Below are positions 8,040 to 16,504 of a stretch of DNA of 64,000 nucleotides, piece by piece; within the stretch, counting starts at the first letter, position 1; every line of letters starts with the position of its first letter. Both the position numbers and the translations under genes were made by a program. Where the stretch lies: contig CAYQBY010000005.1 of assembly GCA_964415865.1 (NCBI GenBank), forward strand, positions 1 to 64,000, read 5' to 3'. The notes beneath the pieces were generated by a model. That model searched no databases and had not been told where the DNA came from. It worked only from the letters and a program-made list of their open reading frames with translations. The DNA comes from Thiopontia sp964415865 (GTDB taxonomy: Bacteria > Pseudomonadota > Gammaproteobacteria > GCF-002020875).

Positions 8040-8768
8040 ATGACAGTAAAGATTGAAAATAAAATTGTAAGCTATCAGGTGGTTGAGGATGTTGCAGAGG
8101 GTGCTCCTGTAGAGGCAGCAGCAGATGCTACAGAGGATAAAAGCAATGTCATCCAGATGCACGAGAAGCTGGAACGCCCTGACCATCTTTTGGGTTCAAC
8201 CTACAAGATCAAGACCCCGCTATCGGAGCATGCTCTATATGTAACGGTTAATGACATGCTACTTAATGAGGGGACAGACCATGAGCAACGTCGCCCCTTT
8301 GAGGTCTTTATCAACTCCAAGAACATGGATCACTTTCAGTGGATTGTTGCACTCACCAGAATTATCTCTGCAGTATTCCGTAAGGGTGGGGATGTAACCT
8401 TTCTGGTTGAAGAGTTGCGTTCAGTATTTGATCCACGTGGAGGATATTTCAAGAAGGGTGGAAAATATATGCCCTCTCTGGTGGCTGAGATTGGTGACTG
8501 TATCGAGTGTCACCTCAAGTTTATCGGGATGATTGGTGGTGACTGTATGGAAGATCATCAAAAGGAGTTCCTGGCAAAGAAGAGGGCAGAATTTGAAAAC
8601 CAGGGTAAGAGTGATGTGGATACAGCAGAAAAGATAAATACAGCAAATAGTGAGACCACAAGTTTTCCTGCAGGTGCCCAGTTATGTGCAAAGTGCAGTA
8701 CCAAGGCAGTAATCAAGATGGATGGCTGCATGACCTGTCTCAATTGTGGTGAAAGCAAGTGTGGGTAG
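8040..8768 (+). CDS. Class II ribonucleotide reductase, C-terminal subunit NrdJb
   Basis: This 242-residue protein supplies the part of class II reductase missing from the preceding gene. A central TSCPD-type domain (about 60-175; FEVFINSKNMDHFQWIVALTR, then GDCIECHLKF) is followed by a low-complexity linker. The C-terminus is Cys-rich: C-A-K-C, then C-M-T-C-L-N-C and a final C-G. These cysteines would hold a zinc and re-reduce the active-site disulfide of NrdJa through thioredoxin. GGGGAA lies just before the ATG. The tight linkage with nrdJ indicates one operon and one holoenzyme. The equivalent P. aeruginosa protein is called NrdJb. Confidence 0.85.
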   Translation: MTVKIENKIVSYQVVEDVAEGAPVEAAADATEDKSNVIQMHEKLERPDHLLGSTYKIKTPLSEHALYVTVNDMLLNEGTDHEQRRPFEVFINSKNMDHFQWIVALTRIISAVFRKGGDVTFLVEELRSVFDPRGGYFKKGGKYMPSLVAEIGDCIECHLKFIGMIGGDCMEDHQKEFLAKKRAEFENQGKSDVDTAEKINTANSETTSFPAGAQLCAKCSTKAVIKMDGCMTCLNCGESKCG

Positions 8769-8918
8769 TATGAATAGATAGTTTTCCTCCACTTACCCGG
8801 CCGCTCGATATCGGGCCCGAGTTACACAATTTCGTAACTTGGTTGAAAATGGATTTTCAGGCTGGGTATTTTTTAAGTAGAGGGGAATTTTACCAAGAGG
8901 CAAAGCAAGGGAAGCAAG

Positions 8919-9599
8919 ATGAAACAGAGAGTAATACAGAGAGTATGGATGATGATCCTCGGTGCAGTGATGGTGATACCGGCGGCTGAAGCTGGTGATT
9001 ACTACAACCGTTATGGATACCGTTCGCCATATAAGGCACCGGTTCCAATGCGTCGTTATCAGCCAATTCGCAAGGCAACACCAGATCAGCTGTTGCGGCA
9101 GGGGGTGGAGCAGACTTTCTCCTATCTTCGTCGAACCGGCAGTACAGATCTCTCCAATGTACTGGACTTCGTCAACAAGGAACTAGGCCCATATTTTGAT
9201 TTTGAGCATATGACCAGACTGGCAACTGGCAAGATGTCCAAGGATATGAGTGCTGAGCAGATCAAGAAGCTCTCAAGCAAGCTTAAAGAGATGTTTATGA
9301 CAGCCCTTGGGCAACAGATTGCAACCTATGCATATACAAATCACCGAGTTACCTTCTATCCTGCAAAGCGCTCCCGCTTCGGTAAAGAGGTGAGTGTTGC
9401 AGCCAGAATCACCCATCCAAGAGGGTTCCCGGTAAAAATTACATTCCGTTTTCACCCAACCAAAAAAGGGTGGAAGATCTATGATGTATCGGCAAATAAT
9501 AACAGTGCTGTGATGTATTACAGAAAGCAGTTGGCGATGATTGCCCAGCGTTATGGAATGGATGCCCTCTTAAAGAAAACTGAAGACAAGGAGTCATAA
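8919..9599 (+). CDS. MlaC/Ttg2D-like periplasmic lipid-binding protein
   Basis: The 226-residue precursor has a signal peptide (WMMILGAVMVIPAAEAG, cleavage near residue 26) and then a Tyr/Pro/Arg-rich stretch of about 30 residues. The MlaC/Ttg2D fold follows, recognised by LDFVNKELGPYFDFEHMTRLATG and the KGWKIYDVSANN strand near the C-terminus. MlaC proteins ferry phospholipids between outer and inner membranes. The other mla genes (mlaEFD, mlaB) are not nearby, so this may be a stand-alone paralogue with another hydrophobic ligand. The Tyr/Arg-rich N-terminal extension is unusual. A 42-codon membrane-peptide gene follows after 3 bp. Confidence 0.7.
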   Translation: MKQRVIQRVWMMILGAVMVIPAAEAGDYYNRYGYRSPYKAPVPMRRYQPIRKATPDQLLRQGVEQTFSYLRRTGSTDLSNVLDFVNKELGPYFDFEHMTRLATGKMSKDMSAEQIKKLSSKLKEMFMTALGQQIATYAYTNHRVTFYPAKRSRFGKEVSVAARITHPRGFPVKITFRFHPTKKGWKIYDVSANNNSAVMYYRKQLAMIAQRYGMDALLKKTEDKES

Positions 9600-9602
9600 G
9601 CT

Positions 9603-9731
9603 ATGAATGGAACAGTGATATTTGTGGTTTTTAGTGTGGTTGCAGTAATGGGAGTGTTTGCACTGCACTGCCGTACCTACTCAAGAAATACCTGCAAGAC
9701 TGTATTTGGTGGAGTGTTCAGCAAGAAGTAG
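9603..9731 (+). CDS. Small single-pass membrane protein, 42 residues, unknown function
   Basis: A short ORF starts 3 bp after the MlaC-like stop, with AAGGAG at 9588-9593 giving an ideal 9-base spacing. The product has one hydrophobic segment (residues 4-20, VIFVVFSVVAVMGVFAL) followed by a basic, Cys-containing tail (C-R-T-Y-S-R-N-T-C) ending in K-K. That suggests an inner-membrane peptide with a cytoplasmic tail. An intrinsic terminator follows within 50 bp, so it is the last gene of the mlaC-like transcript. I do not recognise the family. The ribosome site, position and membrane profile make it more likely real than chance. Confidence 0.5.
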   Translation: MNGTVIFVVFSVVAVMGVFALHCRTYSRNTCKTVFGGVFSKK

Positions 9732-9778
9732 TTGTGGGCTGCAATATCAAAGGATATAACACAGCAGATATAATAAAA

Positions 9779-9818
9779 AAACCGGAGCCAGTTCTAGAGA
9801 CTGGTTCCGGTTTTTTTT
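9779..9818. terminator. Bidirectional intrinsic terminator
   Basis: A 12-bp stem (9781-9792 with 9800-9811, one G.U pair) with a 7-base loop is flanked by A runs on the left and eight Ts on the right. It sits between the converging small membrane-protein gene and pyrE and can serve both strands. Confidence 0.85.
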
Positions 9819-9844
9819 GTTGAGTTTTCCTGTGTGGAGATTAC

Positions 9845-10486
9845 TCAGGCGCCATACTGTTCACGATACTGTTTCACCATCTCCAGAGATTCATCCATAT
9901 CACCTCTATCCTGCAGATAAGTGACCAGGTCTGTCAGAGTCACAATACTGGCGACGTTCACCCCGTATTGTGATTCAACCTCCTGGATTGCAGACATCTC
10001 CCCCTGTCCTCGCTCTTGTCTATCCAGCGAGATGACCACACCCGCAAACTCCGCACCACTAGCCTGGATAATATCAACAGATTCGCGTACTGAGGTGCCG
10101 GCTGAGATTACATCATCAATCACCAGAATACGGTCCTCTAGCGGGGCCCCTACAATCGTGCCGCCTTCACCGTGATCCTTGGCCTCTTTGCGATTAAAGG
10201 CAAAGGGGATGTCACGATTATGCTCCTCAGAGAGATATACGGCAGTTACTGCAGCCAGTGGAATTCCCTTGTAGGCTGGACCATAGAGCAGATCAAACTC
10301 AATACCACTCTCAACTATGGCGGCTGCATACTGCTTTCCAAGGCGTGCAAGGTGGGATCCGGTGTTGAAGAGTCCGGCGTTAAAGAAGTATGGGCTGATT
10401 CTTCCGGATTTGAGAGTGAACTCTCCAAAACGTAGAACATCTGCCTCAATGGCAAAGTCGAGAAAATCCTTTTTGTAGCTTTGCAT
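9845..10486 (-). CDS. pyrE: Orotate phosphoribosyltransferase
   Basis: PyrE joins orotate to PRPP to give OMP in pyrimidine synthesis. The 213-residue protein has the PRPP-binding motif ILVIDDVISAGTS with the two aspartates at 124-125, the flexible catalytic loop FNRKEAKDHGEGG (about 98-109), and GPAYKGIPLAA at 69-79. Length and motifs match the E. coli enzyme. It is transcribed alone from a short divergent spacer shared with the AmpG-like permease and ends at a strong bidirectional terminator. pyrC is about 10 kb away in this window. Confidence 0.96.
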   Translation of the reverse strand: MQSYKKDFLDFAIEADVLRFGEFTLKSGRISPYFFNAGLFNTGSHLARLGKQYAAAIVESGIEFDLLYGPAYKGIPLAAVTAVYLSEEHNRDIPFAFNRKEAKDHGEGGTIVGAPLEDRILVIDDVISAGTSVRESVDIIQASGAEFAGVVISLDRQERGQGEMSAIQEVESQYGVNVASIVTLTDLVTYLQDRGDMDESLEMVKQYREQYGA

Positions 10487-10575
10487 GGTTTATGTGTGAC
10501 TCCTAAAAAATAGCGTATCCGATGGAGCCATTATATACTCAGCGCCACTCAGATACCTTTAGTAGATAAACTCTC

Positions 10576-11970
10576 TTGAATTTAATCCAGCCTCCTGTAA
10601 CCACGCTTCAAGCTCTCTCCATGTTTAGAGACAGAAGATTACTCTGGATTTTTTTGCTCGGTTTTTCCAGTGGTTTTCCATGGGTATTGATAGGTTCTGC
10701 GATGACTGCCTGGTTGCAGGAGGCTGGCCTTACCCGTACAGCAATAGGGTTTTTTGGTTCGGTTTTTGTGGTTTATGCCCTCAATTTTCTCTGGGCACCA
10801 TTGCTGGATCGACTGCATATTCCCGTGTTGGGCAAGAGACTGGGGCAGCGTCGCTCATGGATTGTGGTGATGCAGTGGACTATTTTACTGGCAGCAGTTG
10901 CAATTGGGATGACTGATCCAGGGGTAAGCATATTATGGACCAGCCTTTTGGCACTGTTGATCGCCGTCGCTTCCGCAACCCAGGATATTGCCGTTGATGC
11001 ATACCGAATTGAGATCATTGGCAGCCATGAAAGCAGTCGAATACCCTATGCAGCAGCCATCACTACTAGTGGTTGGTGGACAGGATTTAGTGTACCTGGG
11101 GCTATAGCACTCTATCTGTCTGATATTCCGGGGATGGAGTGGTCATCGGTATATCTGGTGCTGGCAGCCATGATGGCACTTTTGTCATGGATGGTCTGGG
11201 GGGTGCGTGAGCCAGAGAGCAGAAGAGAGCAGCAACAGCATGACTCGGAGCTCCATTATGAGGAGGAGTTGCAGGAACACCATATTGAGTCTAGGCAGGC
11301 TCGTCACTGGATGAGATGGTGGGCGGTTACAGTGGTTGAACCATTTGCCGAATTCTTCCGCCGAAACGGCTGGAAGCTGGCATTTTCTGTGTTGGCATTT
11401 ATCTTTCTATTCAAGCTGGGGGAGGCGTTTCTGGGGAGAATGTCGATTGTCTTTTACAAGGAGATTGGCTTCAGCAATAGTGATATCGCTACCTATTCCA
11501 AGCTGATTGGTTGGTGGGTGACTATTATCTTCTCGTTGATTGCCGGTATCTTTAATGCACGTTTTGGAATTGTAAGGGGGTTGATGATTGGAGGGATTGC
11601 AATGGCGTCCACCAATCTGCTTTTCTCATGGCTGGCGGTTGCGGGGCCAGACACCACGATCTTTGCCATTGCAGTGGTGCTGGATAACTTTACCTCGGCC
11701 TTTGCAACAGTAACCTTTGTTACCTTTATCTCCTATCTTACAAGCCGAACATACACAGCAACCCAGTATGCATTGATGGCATCATTGGGGAATTTGGGAA
11801 GAACGACAGTAGCCTCATTTAGCGGGGTTATGGTTGATGGTCTGGGGGGTGATTGGTTTACCTTCTTTATTATTACTTCCATGATGGTGGTGCCGGCACT
11901 ACTGTTGTTATGGAGAATCGGTCACAATATTCAGCCAACAACCATGGCAGAGAACACAACTAAGGAATAG
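10576..11970 (+). CDS. AmpG-family MFS permease (muropeptide permease-like)
   Basis: This integral membrane protein has about 12 predicted helices, with a polar loop rich in Glu and His at roughly residues 213-240. The opening LLWIFLLGFSSGFPWVL, then AWLQEAGLTRTAIGFFG, and the SATQDIAVDAYRIEI segment are hallmarks of AmpG permeases, which import anhydro-muropeptides for cell-wall recycling. The start is unclear: TTG 10576 gives 464 residues, ATG 10621 gives 449, and neither has a convincing ribosome site. No ampD, nagZ or ampC neighbour is present. The next gene, 6 bp downstream, is a sugar-type aldolase/dehydrogenase, so another carbohydrate substrate is possible. Confidence 0.8.
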   Translation: MNLIQPPVTTLQALSMFRDRRLLWIFLLGFSSGFPWVLIGSAMTAWLQEAGLTRTAIGFFGSVFVVYALNFLWAPLLDRLHIPVLGKRLGQRRSWIVVMQWTILLAAVAIGMTDPGVSILWTSLLALLIAVASATQDIAVDAYRIEIIGSHESSRIPYAAAITTSGWWTGFSVPGAIALYLSDIPGMEWSSVYLVLAAMMALLSWMVWGVREPESRREQQQHDSELHYEEELQEHHIESRQARHWMRWWAVTVVEPFAEFFRRNGWKLAFSVLAFIFLFKLGEAFLGRMSIVFYKEIGFSNSDIATYSKLIGWWVTIIFSLIAGIFNARFGIVRGLMIGGIAMASTNLLFSWLAVAGPDTTIFAIAVVLDNFTSAFATVTFVTFISYLTSRTYTATQYALMASLGNLGRTTVASFSGVMVDGLGGDWFTFFIITSMMVVPALLLLWRIGHNIQPTTMAENTTKE

Positions 11971-11976
11971 ATAGAG

Positions 11977-13986
11977 ATGGAACAACAATTGGTTTACGAG
12001 GCTGAGCAGCCAATCAGATCCCTGTGGAGTAGTGAGGATGCCTTAGAGTGCAGTAGTGATCTGGATTTGCGGGTCTATAGTTCACGGCTGTTAGGACGTG
12101 ACTCCACTCTGGTGTTGCATGGTGGGGGAAACACCTCAGTCAAGGTAACAGAGACTAATCTGGTTGGTGAGGCTGAGGAGATTCTATATGTAAAGGGAAG
12201 TGGTTGGGACCTTGCTACTATTGAGGCAGAGGGGTTTGCCCCGGTCAGGCTGGAGCCTATGAAAAAGCTGGCACAGCTGGACTCGCTGAGTGACCCGGAG
12301 ATGGTTAATGAACTCAAAACCCAGATGACTCTTGCTGGCGCACCATCACCATCAGTAGAGACCATCCTGCATGCAGTATTGCCGTTTCGTTATGTGGATC
12401 ATACACACGCAGATGCAGTTGTTACTTTGACCAATAGTGCAGGCGGTGAAGAGAGGGTACGCAAACTTTATGGTGATCGGGTAATTGTAGTGCCATATGT
12501 AATGCCTGGTTTTGATCTGGCACGTCAAGTAGGTGAGGCCTTTGCGCAGGAGGCAACAGACAACACAGTTGGGATGGTGTTGTTAAACCATGGGGTCTTT
12601 ACCTTTAGTGATTCTGCCGAGGAGTCATATGAGAGGATGATAGAACTGGTCTCCATGGCTGAGCAGGAGCTACAGAGTAGTGAGGCATGGCAGATTGAAC
12701 AAGGAAATGTAGAGAGTATAGCTGGTGAGCTTAGAGAGCCGATAGCTGGACTACGTGCAGATATATCTTCTGCAGCGGGCCGCCCAATGGTTGTGCAGAT
12801 GACTGAAAGTGCAGCGGGCATAAGTTTTACGGCACGTACAGATATGGCTGAGATTGCTACTAGAGGCCCAGTCACACCAGATCATGTTCTCCGTACCAAG
12901 AGGATTCCGATGGTTGGCAGGTCTGTTGATGATTATGTCAGAGAGTATCAGGAGTACTTCAATAACCATGCACCAAATGCCAGGGAGGAGAAAACCATCC
13001 TGGACCCTGCTCCAAGGGTGATACTGGATAGTCAGTTGGGACTCTGTGTGGTTGGTAAAAATGTTCAGGAGGCAGATATTGTCGCTGATCTTTATGAGCA
13101 CACCATGACTTGTATTCAGCGAGCGGAGAAGCTTGGTGGATGGCAGGCGTTACCTGCTGACGATATCTTTGATCTGGAGTATTGGGATCTAGAGCAGGCA
13201 AAACTGCGGAAAGGTGGTGCTGCACCACTGTTTCAGGGCGAGGTTGCCATGGTAACTGGTGCGGCATCCGGTATTGGCAAGGCATGTGTAGAGTCACTTC
13301 TGGCACGAGGTGCAGCCGTTATTGGTCTTGATATAAACCCTGATATTGTCGGACAAAATTTATCACCAGCATTTCTCGGTATCTGTTGCGACCTTGTAGA
13401 TGAGGAGGCTCAAAGTAAGGCTCTCGAGCAGGGGGTGAGACGTTTTGGCGGCATCGATATGGTGGTGCTGAATGCTGGTATGTTCCCTGGTGGGACACGT
13501 ATAGAGGATCTGGATACGGCAACCTGGCAACAGGTAATGCGTATTAATCTGGATAGTAATCTGGCGCTGTTAAGGTCTTGTCATCCACTGCTAAAGTTGT
13601 CTCCCAACGGGGGGCGTGTAGTGATTATGGGATCAAAGAATGTGCCTGCCCCAGGGGCAGGAGCAGCAGCCTACTCAGCATCAAAGGCGGCGCTTATCCA
13701 GTTGATGCGAATTGCAGCACTGGAGTGGGGAGGTGATGGAATCCGGATTAATGCACTCCATCCTGATGCTGTATTTGACACCGGCATCTGGACAGATGAT
13801 GTATTACAGAGTCGTGCAGATCATTATGGAATGACAGTTGAACAGTACAAGACTCGCAATGTGTTAAGTGTTGAGGTGACTAGCTATGATGTAGCGGAAC
13901 TTACAGCAGAACTGTGTGGCCCGCTATTTGCGAAGACCACAGCAGCACAGATACCTGTTGATGGTGGTAATGAGAGGGTAATTTAG
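11977..13986 (+). CDS. Bifunctional class II aldolase / short-chain dehydrogenase
   Basis: This 669-residue fusion has two enzymes in one chain. Residues about 20-240 form a class II aldolase/adducin domain: GRDSTLVLHGGGNTSVK, then HTHADAVVTL with metal-binding histidines, and LNHGVFTF. Residues about 425-665 form an NAD(P)-binding SDR domain with the TGAASGIGKA dinucleotide motif, NAGMFPGG, and the Y-S-A-S-K catalytic pair. The family is annotated as bifunctional rhamnulose-1-phosphate aldolase/alcohol dehydrogenase or simply aldolase/SDR. It may cleave a sugar phosphate and oxidise the resulting aldehyde, but substrate cannot be read here. It is probably co-transcribed with the upstream permease and ends at a terminator. 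Confidence 0.85.
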   Translation: MEQQLVYEAEQPIRSLWSSEDALECSSDLDLRVYSSRLLGRDSTLVLHGGGNTSVKVTETNLVGEAEEILYVKGSGWDLATIEAEGFAPVRLEPMKKLAQLDSLSDPEMVNELKTQMTLAGAPSPSVETILHAVLPFRYVDHTHADAVVTLTNSAGGEERVRKLYGDRVIVVPYVMPGFDLARQVGEAFAQEATDNTVGMVLLNHGVFTFSDSAEESYERMIELVSMAEQELQSSEAWQIEQGNVESIAGELREPIAGLRADISSAAGRPMVVQMTESAAGISFTARTDMAEIATRGPVTPDHVLRTKRIPMVGRSVDDYVREYQEYFNNHAPNAREEKTILDPAPRVILDSQLGLCVVGKNVQEADIVADLYEHTMTCIQRAEKLGGWQALPADDIFDLEYWDLEQAKLRKGGAAPLFQGEVAMVTGAASGIGKACVESLLARGAAVIGLDINPDIVGQNLSPAFLGICCDLVDEEAQSKALEQGVRRFGGIDMVVLNAGMFPGGTRIEDLDTATWQQVMRINLDSNLALLRSCHPLLKLSPNGGRVVIMGSKNVPAPGAGAAAYSASKAALIQLMRIAALEWGGDGIRINALHPDAVFDTGIWTDDVLQSRADHYGMTVEQYKTRNVLSVEVTSYDVAELTAELCGPLFAKTTAAQIPVDGGNERVI

Positions 13987-14023
13987 GAACATTCACAAGA
14001 AAAACAGCTGTTTGTTGCACACA

Positions 14024-14053
14024 AAAAAGGCTGTCCATCAGGACAGCCTTTTT
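14024..14053. terminator. Bidirectional intrinsic terminator
   Basis: A perfect 13-bp stem (14024-14036 with 14041-14053; core GGCTGTCC/GGACAGCC) closes a 4-base loop. The stem ends are A5 and T5, giving U runs on both strands. It lies between the convergent aldolase/dehydrogenase and DUF4426 genes. Confidence 0.9.
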
Positions 14054-14071
14054 ACTGGTTGCAGGATTCAT

Positions 14072-14551
14072 TTATCCAGTATAAAAATTCTGGCTGAACT
14101 CTATGGTTTCGACAGTGTCGCTTCTCTCGTGGCCAACATTACTGACTCCGGTTCGAAACTGACTTGGATCAACATGGATCTTGAACTTCAGGGTCTCATT
14201 GTTATCGATCCGGAACTGATCAAGATAGTAGACGGTATCTTTTTCATGAACAGGGAAGAAGTGAAGAGCACTAAGTTGGTTGTTGAGGTTGGTTGTAGAA
14301 CCCCATACCTGTGCAGAGACCGGTATGGTTGAACCATCACTCTGCTTTTTCATGACGGTTATGTTTATTACTGCCCTATGACTACTGCGTACGATCCCGT
14401 GGCGATGTGCAACCTCGGCTGGGATGGAGTCTGAACGGAAGGCGTTGTAGTGGACAGTATAGTCACCAAAGGAAACAGACTGTTCCGCATTTGCCTGAAG
14501 TGAAGCTAGTAGCCCGAATATAAAGGTTAACAGGGTAAATCTGAATCTCAT
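14072..14551 (-). CDS. DUF4426 family periplasmic protein
   Basis: This 159-residue protein has a signal peptide (FTLLTFIFGLLASLQANA, cleavage near residue 22) and a compact beta-rich domain. The segment FGDYTVHYNAFRSDSIPAEVA is typical of DUF4426 proteins, which in Pseudomonas lie next to metX-metW. The same neighbourhood is seen here (proC-yggT-metX-metW-DUF4426). Function is unknown. It lies 114 bp downstream of metW on the same strand and ends at the shared terminator. In other genomes rdgB often follows; it is absent here. Confidence 0.75.
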   Translation of the reverse strand: MRFRFTLLTFIFGLLASLQANAEQSVSFGDYTVHYNAFRSDSIPAEVAHRHGIVRSSHRAVINITVMKKQSDGSTIPVSAQVWGSTTNLNNQLSALHFFPVHEKDTVYYLDQFRIDNNETLKFKIHVDPSQFRTGVSNVGHERSDTVETIEFSQNFYTG

Positions 14552-14665
14552 TTTATTTTCTCCTTTTGCGTCTGTTCACAACTGTTCTTATTATTTGACC
14601 TTGTTAATAGTGTACCAATTATTGAGGAATATCAAGAGTGATTACCGCTGATTTCCTGCTATTTG

Positions 14666-15283
14666 CTATGAGTGGTATGGAAGTCGTTCAAACCGGTAGA
14701 TTGCAGTCTCCCCAAGCAGGTTTGGTGATAGTCTGGATAGTGCTTGCTCACGATGTCTGTTGTCTATGACTGAGCGTTGCAGAATTCGGATTCCCTTCTT
14801 CTCGCAAAGTTTCTCAAAATCAGCCACAGTACAGAGATGTATATTTGGGGTGTTGTACCATCGGTTGGGAAGGGCCTTGGTTACCGGCATCTTGCCATGG
14901 AATAGCAGTTGCAGACGGTTTTTCCAGTGGCCAAAATTTGGAAAGGTGATGATTCCCTGTTTGCCAACTCGCAACATTTCATCAAGCAGTTGATCTGGAA
15001 AATTCATGGCCTGCAGGGTCAGGCTCATTATTACGTAGTCAAATGAGTCATCATTAAAGTAGTCTGACAAGCCGTGATCAAGATCTGACTGGATAACATT
15101 AATTCCATTCTCAAGACTATTCAGTACCCTGCTGTCATCGAGTTCCATGCCATATCCCTCAACCCCTAGATCATCTATCAGGTGCCGTAACAGGAGCCCA
15201 TCACCACAGCCAAGATCAAGAATTCTGCTCTTGGGCTGAATCCATTTGCATATCATCTCCTGATCAGGACGTAGCATGGTCAT
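14666..15283 (-). CDS. metW: Methionine biosynthesis protein MetW
   Basis: MetW is a 205-residue class I SAM-methyltransferase-like protein with the Rossmann glycine motif ILDLGCGDGLLLRHL at about 20-34, and YVIMSLTLQAM further on. It partners MetX in homoserine acylation, and its start overlaps the metX stop by four bases, so the two are translationally coupled. The family lacks a proven methyltransferase reaction and is thought to support or activate MetX. Length, motif and linkage all agree. Confidence 0.92.
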   Translation of the reverse strand: MTMLRPDQEMICKWIQPKSRILDLGCGDGLLLRHLIDDLGVEGYGMELDDSRVLNSLENGINVIQSDLDHGLSDYFNDDSFDYVIMSLTLQAMNFPDQLLDEMLRVGKQGIITFPNFGHWKNRLQLLFHGKMPVTKALPNRWYNTPNIHLCTVADFEKLCEKKGIRILQRSVIDNRHREQALSRLSPNLLGETAIYRFERLPYHS

Positions 15284-16428
15284 GGTAAGTCACCAATCTC
15301 AATTCGTTTCATATAGGCGTGGAAGATATCAAGGTAGTGAGAGATTGGCATCAAAAATGCGTCATGCCCCTGGTGCGCGGTAATCTCTGCATAACTGACG
15401 TCCAGGTCATTATCCAATAGTGCACGCACCAGCTCCTGTGAACGTTTTGGTGAGAACCTCCAGTCACTGGTAAACGAGATAACACAGAATTTTGCGGTAA
15501 CCTTGTTGAGAGCCTCCGGAAGATCATTGCCGTGAGTATGTGCAGGGTCAAAATAATCCAGTGCTTTGGTCATTAGCAGATAGGTGTTGGCATCAAATTT
15601 TCCGACAAAAGAGTCAGCCTGATAACGCAGATAGCTCTCCACCTGAAACTCAATGCCATAATCATAGTTGAGTTGCCCTTCACGTAGCTCACGCCCAAAT
15701 TTTGCCCCCATCGACTCATCAGAAAGATAGGTGATATGCCCCAGCATTCTGGCCAGTCTCAAGCCCCTCTCTGGAATGGTTTCATGCTCAAGATAGCGAC
15801 CCCCATGAAAGTCTGGATCTGTACGAATTGCCTGGCGCGCGACCTCATTAAAGGCAATATTTTGAGCTGTCAGTTTGGAAGATGCAGCTATGACAACAGC
15901 ATGTTGAATTCTGTCTGGAAAGGTGATGCTCCACTGCAATACCTGCATACCACCAAGGCTGGCACCGATAACAGCAGCCCATCTGTGAATCTCCAGTTCA
16001 TCAGCTAGACGCGCCTGACTGTGTACCCAGTCCTCGACAGTGATAATTGGAAAATCTGGCCCGTAAGGGAGGCCAGTTTCCGGGTTGGTGGTGGTTGGCC
16101 CTGTAGAGCCATCACAGCCCCCAAGATTGTTTGGACAGATCACAAAGAATCTGTTGGTGTCGATTGGCTTGCCAGGGCCAATGGCCACATCCCACCATCC
16201 TGGCTTGCGATCATCCATGCTGTGATATCCGGCAGCGTGATGGCTACCAGAGAGTGCATGGCAGATCAGGATGGCATTACTTTTATCAGCATTTAATGTG
16301 CCATAGGTCTCGAAGACCAGATCATAAGATGGCAGCGTATGTCCGCTTGTCAGCTTCAGTGGTTGGCTGAAGTGAATTGTTTGTGGAGTAACAAGGCCAA
16401 CAGACTCTTCTGGGATATGCTCAGGCAT
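15280..16428 (-). CDS. metX: Homoserine O-acyltransferase MetX
   Basis: MetX transfers an acyl group (acetyl or succinyl) to homoserine, committing it to methionine. The 382-residue alpha/beta-hydrolase has the conserved NNLGGCDGSTGP oxyanion segment, the nucleophile elbow GASLGGMQ with its Ser near residue 158, and the late Asp and H-Q-G-H-D-A-F triad region. Work on MetX/MetA families has shown that many gammaproteobacterial MetX enzymes paired with MetW use succinyl-CoA, so the acyl donor should not be assumed. It heads the metX-metW pair, with yggT and proC immediately upstream on the same strand. Confidence 0.93.
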   Translation of the reverse strand: MPEHIPEESVGLVTPQTIHFSQPLKLTSGHTLPSYDLVFETYGTLNADKSNAILICHALSGSHHAAGYHSMDDRKPGWWDVAIGPGKPIDTNRFFVICPNNLGGCDGSTGPTTTNPETGLPYGPDFPIITVEDWVHSQARLADELEIHRWAAVIGASLGGMQVLQWSITFPDRIQHAVVIAASSKLTAQNIAFNEVARQAIRTDPDFHGGRYLEHETIPERGLRLARMLGHITYLSDESMGAKFGRELREGQLNYDYGIEFQVESYLRYQADSFVGKFDANTYLLMTKALDYFDPAHTHGNDLPEALNKVTAKFCVISFTSDWRFSPKRSQELVRALLDNDLDVSYAEITAHQGHDAFLMPISHYLDIFHAYMKRIEIGDLP

Positions 16429-16504
16429 GGCAAGAGTTTAATGACACTTTGTGGTTGACGCAATCACTGTGCAATCTAATCTTATTGCCCATGAAAGAGT
16501 TCCA

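Noticed and set aside
8795..8845. GC-rich inverted segments and AGTTAC/GTAACT stem after nrdJb as a terminator
   Set aside because: Stems are short or imperfect and no T run follows; function uncertain.
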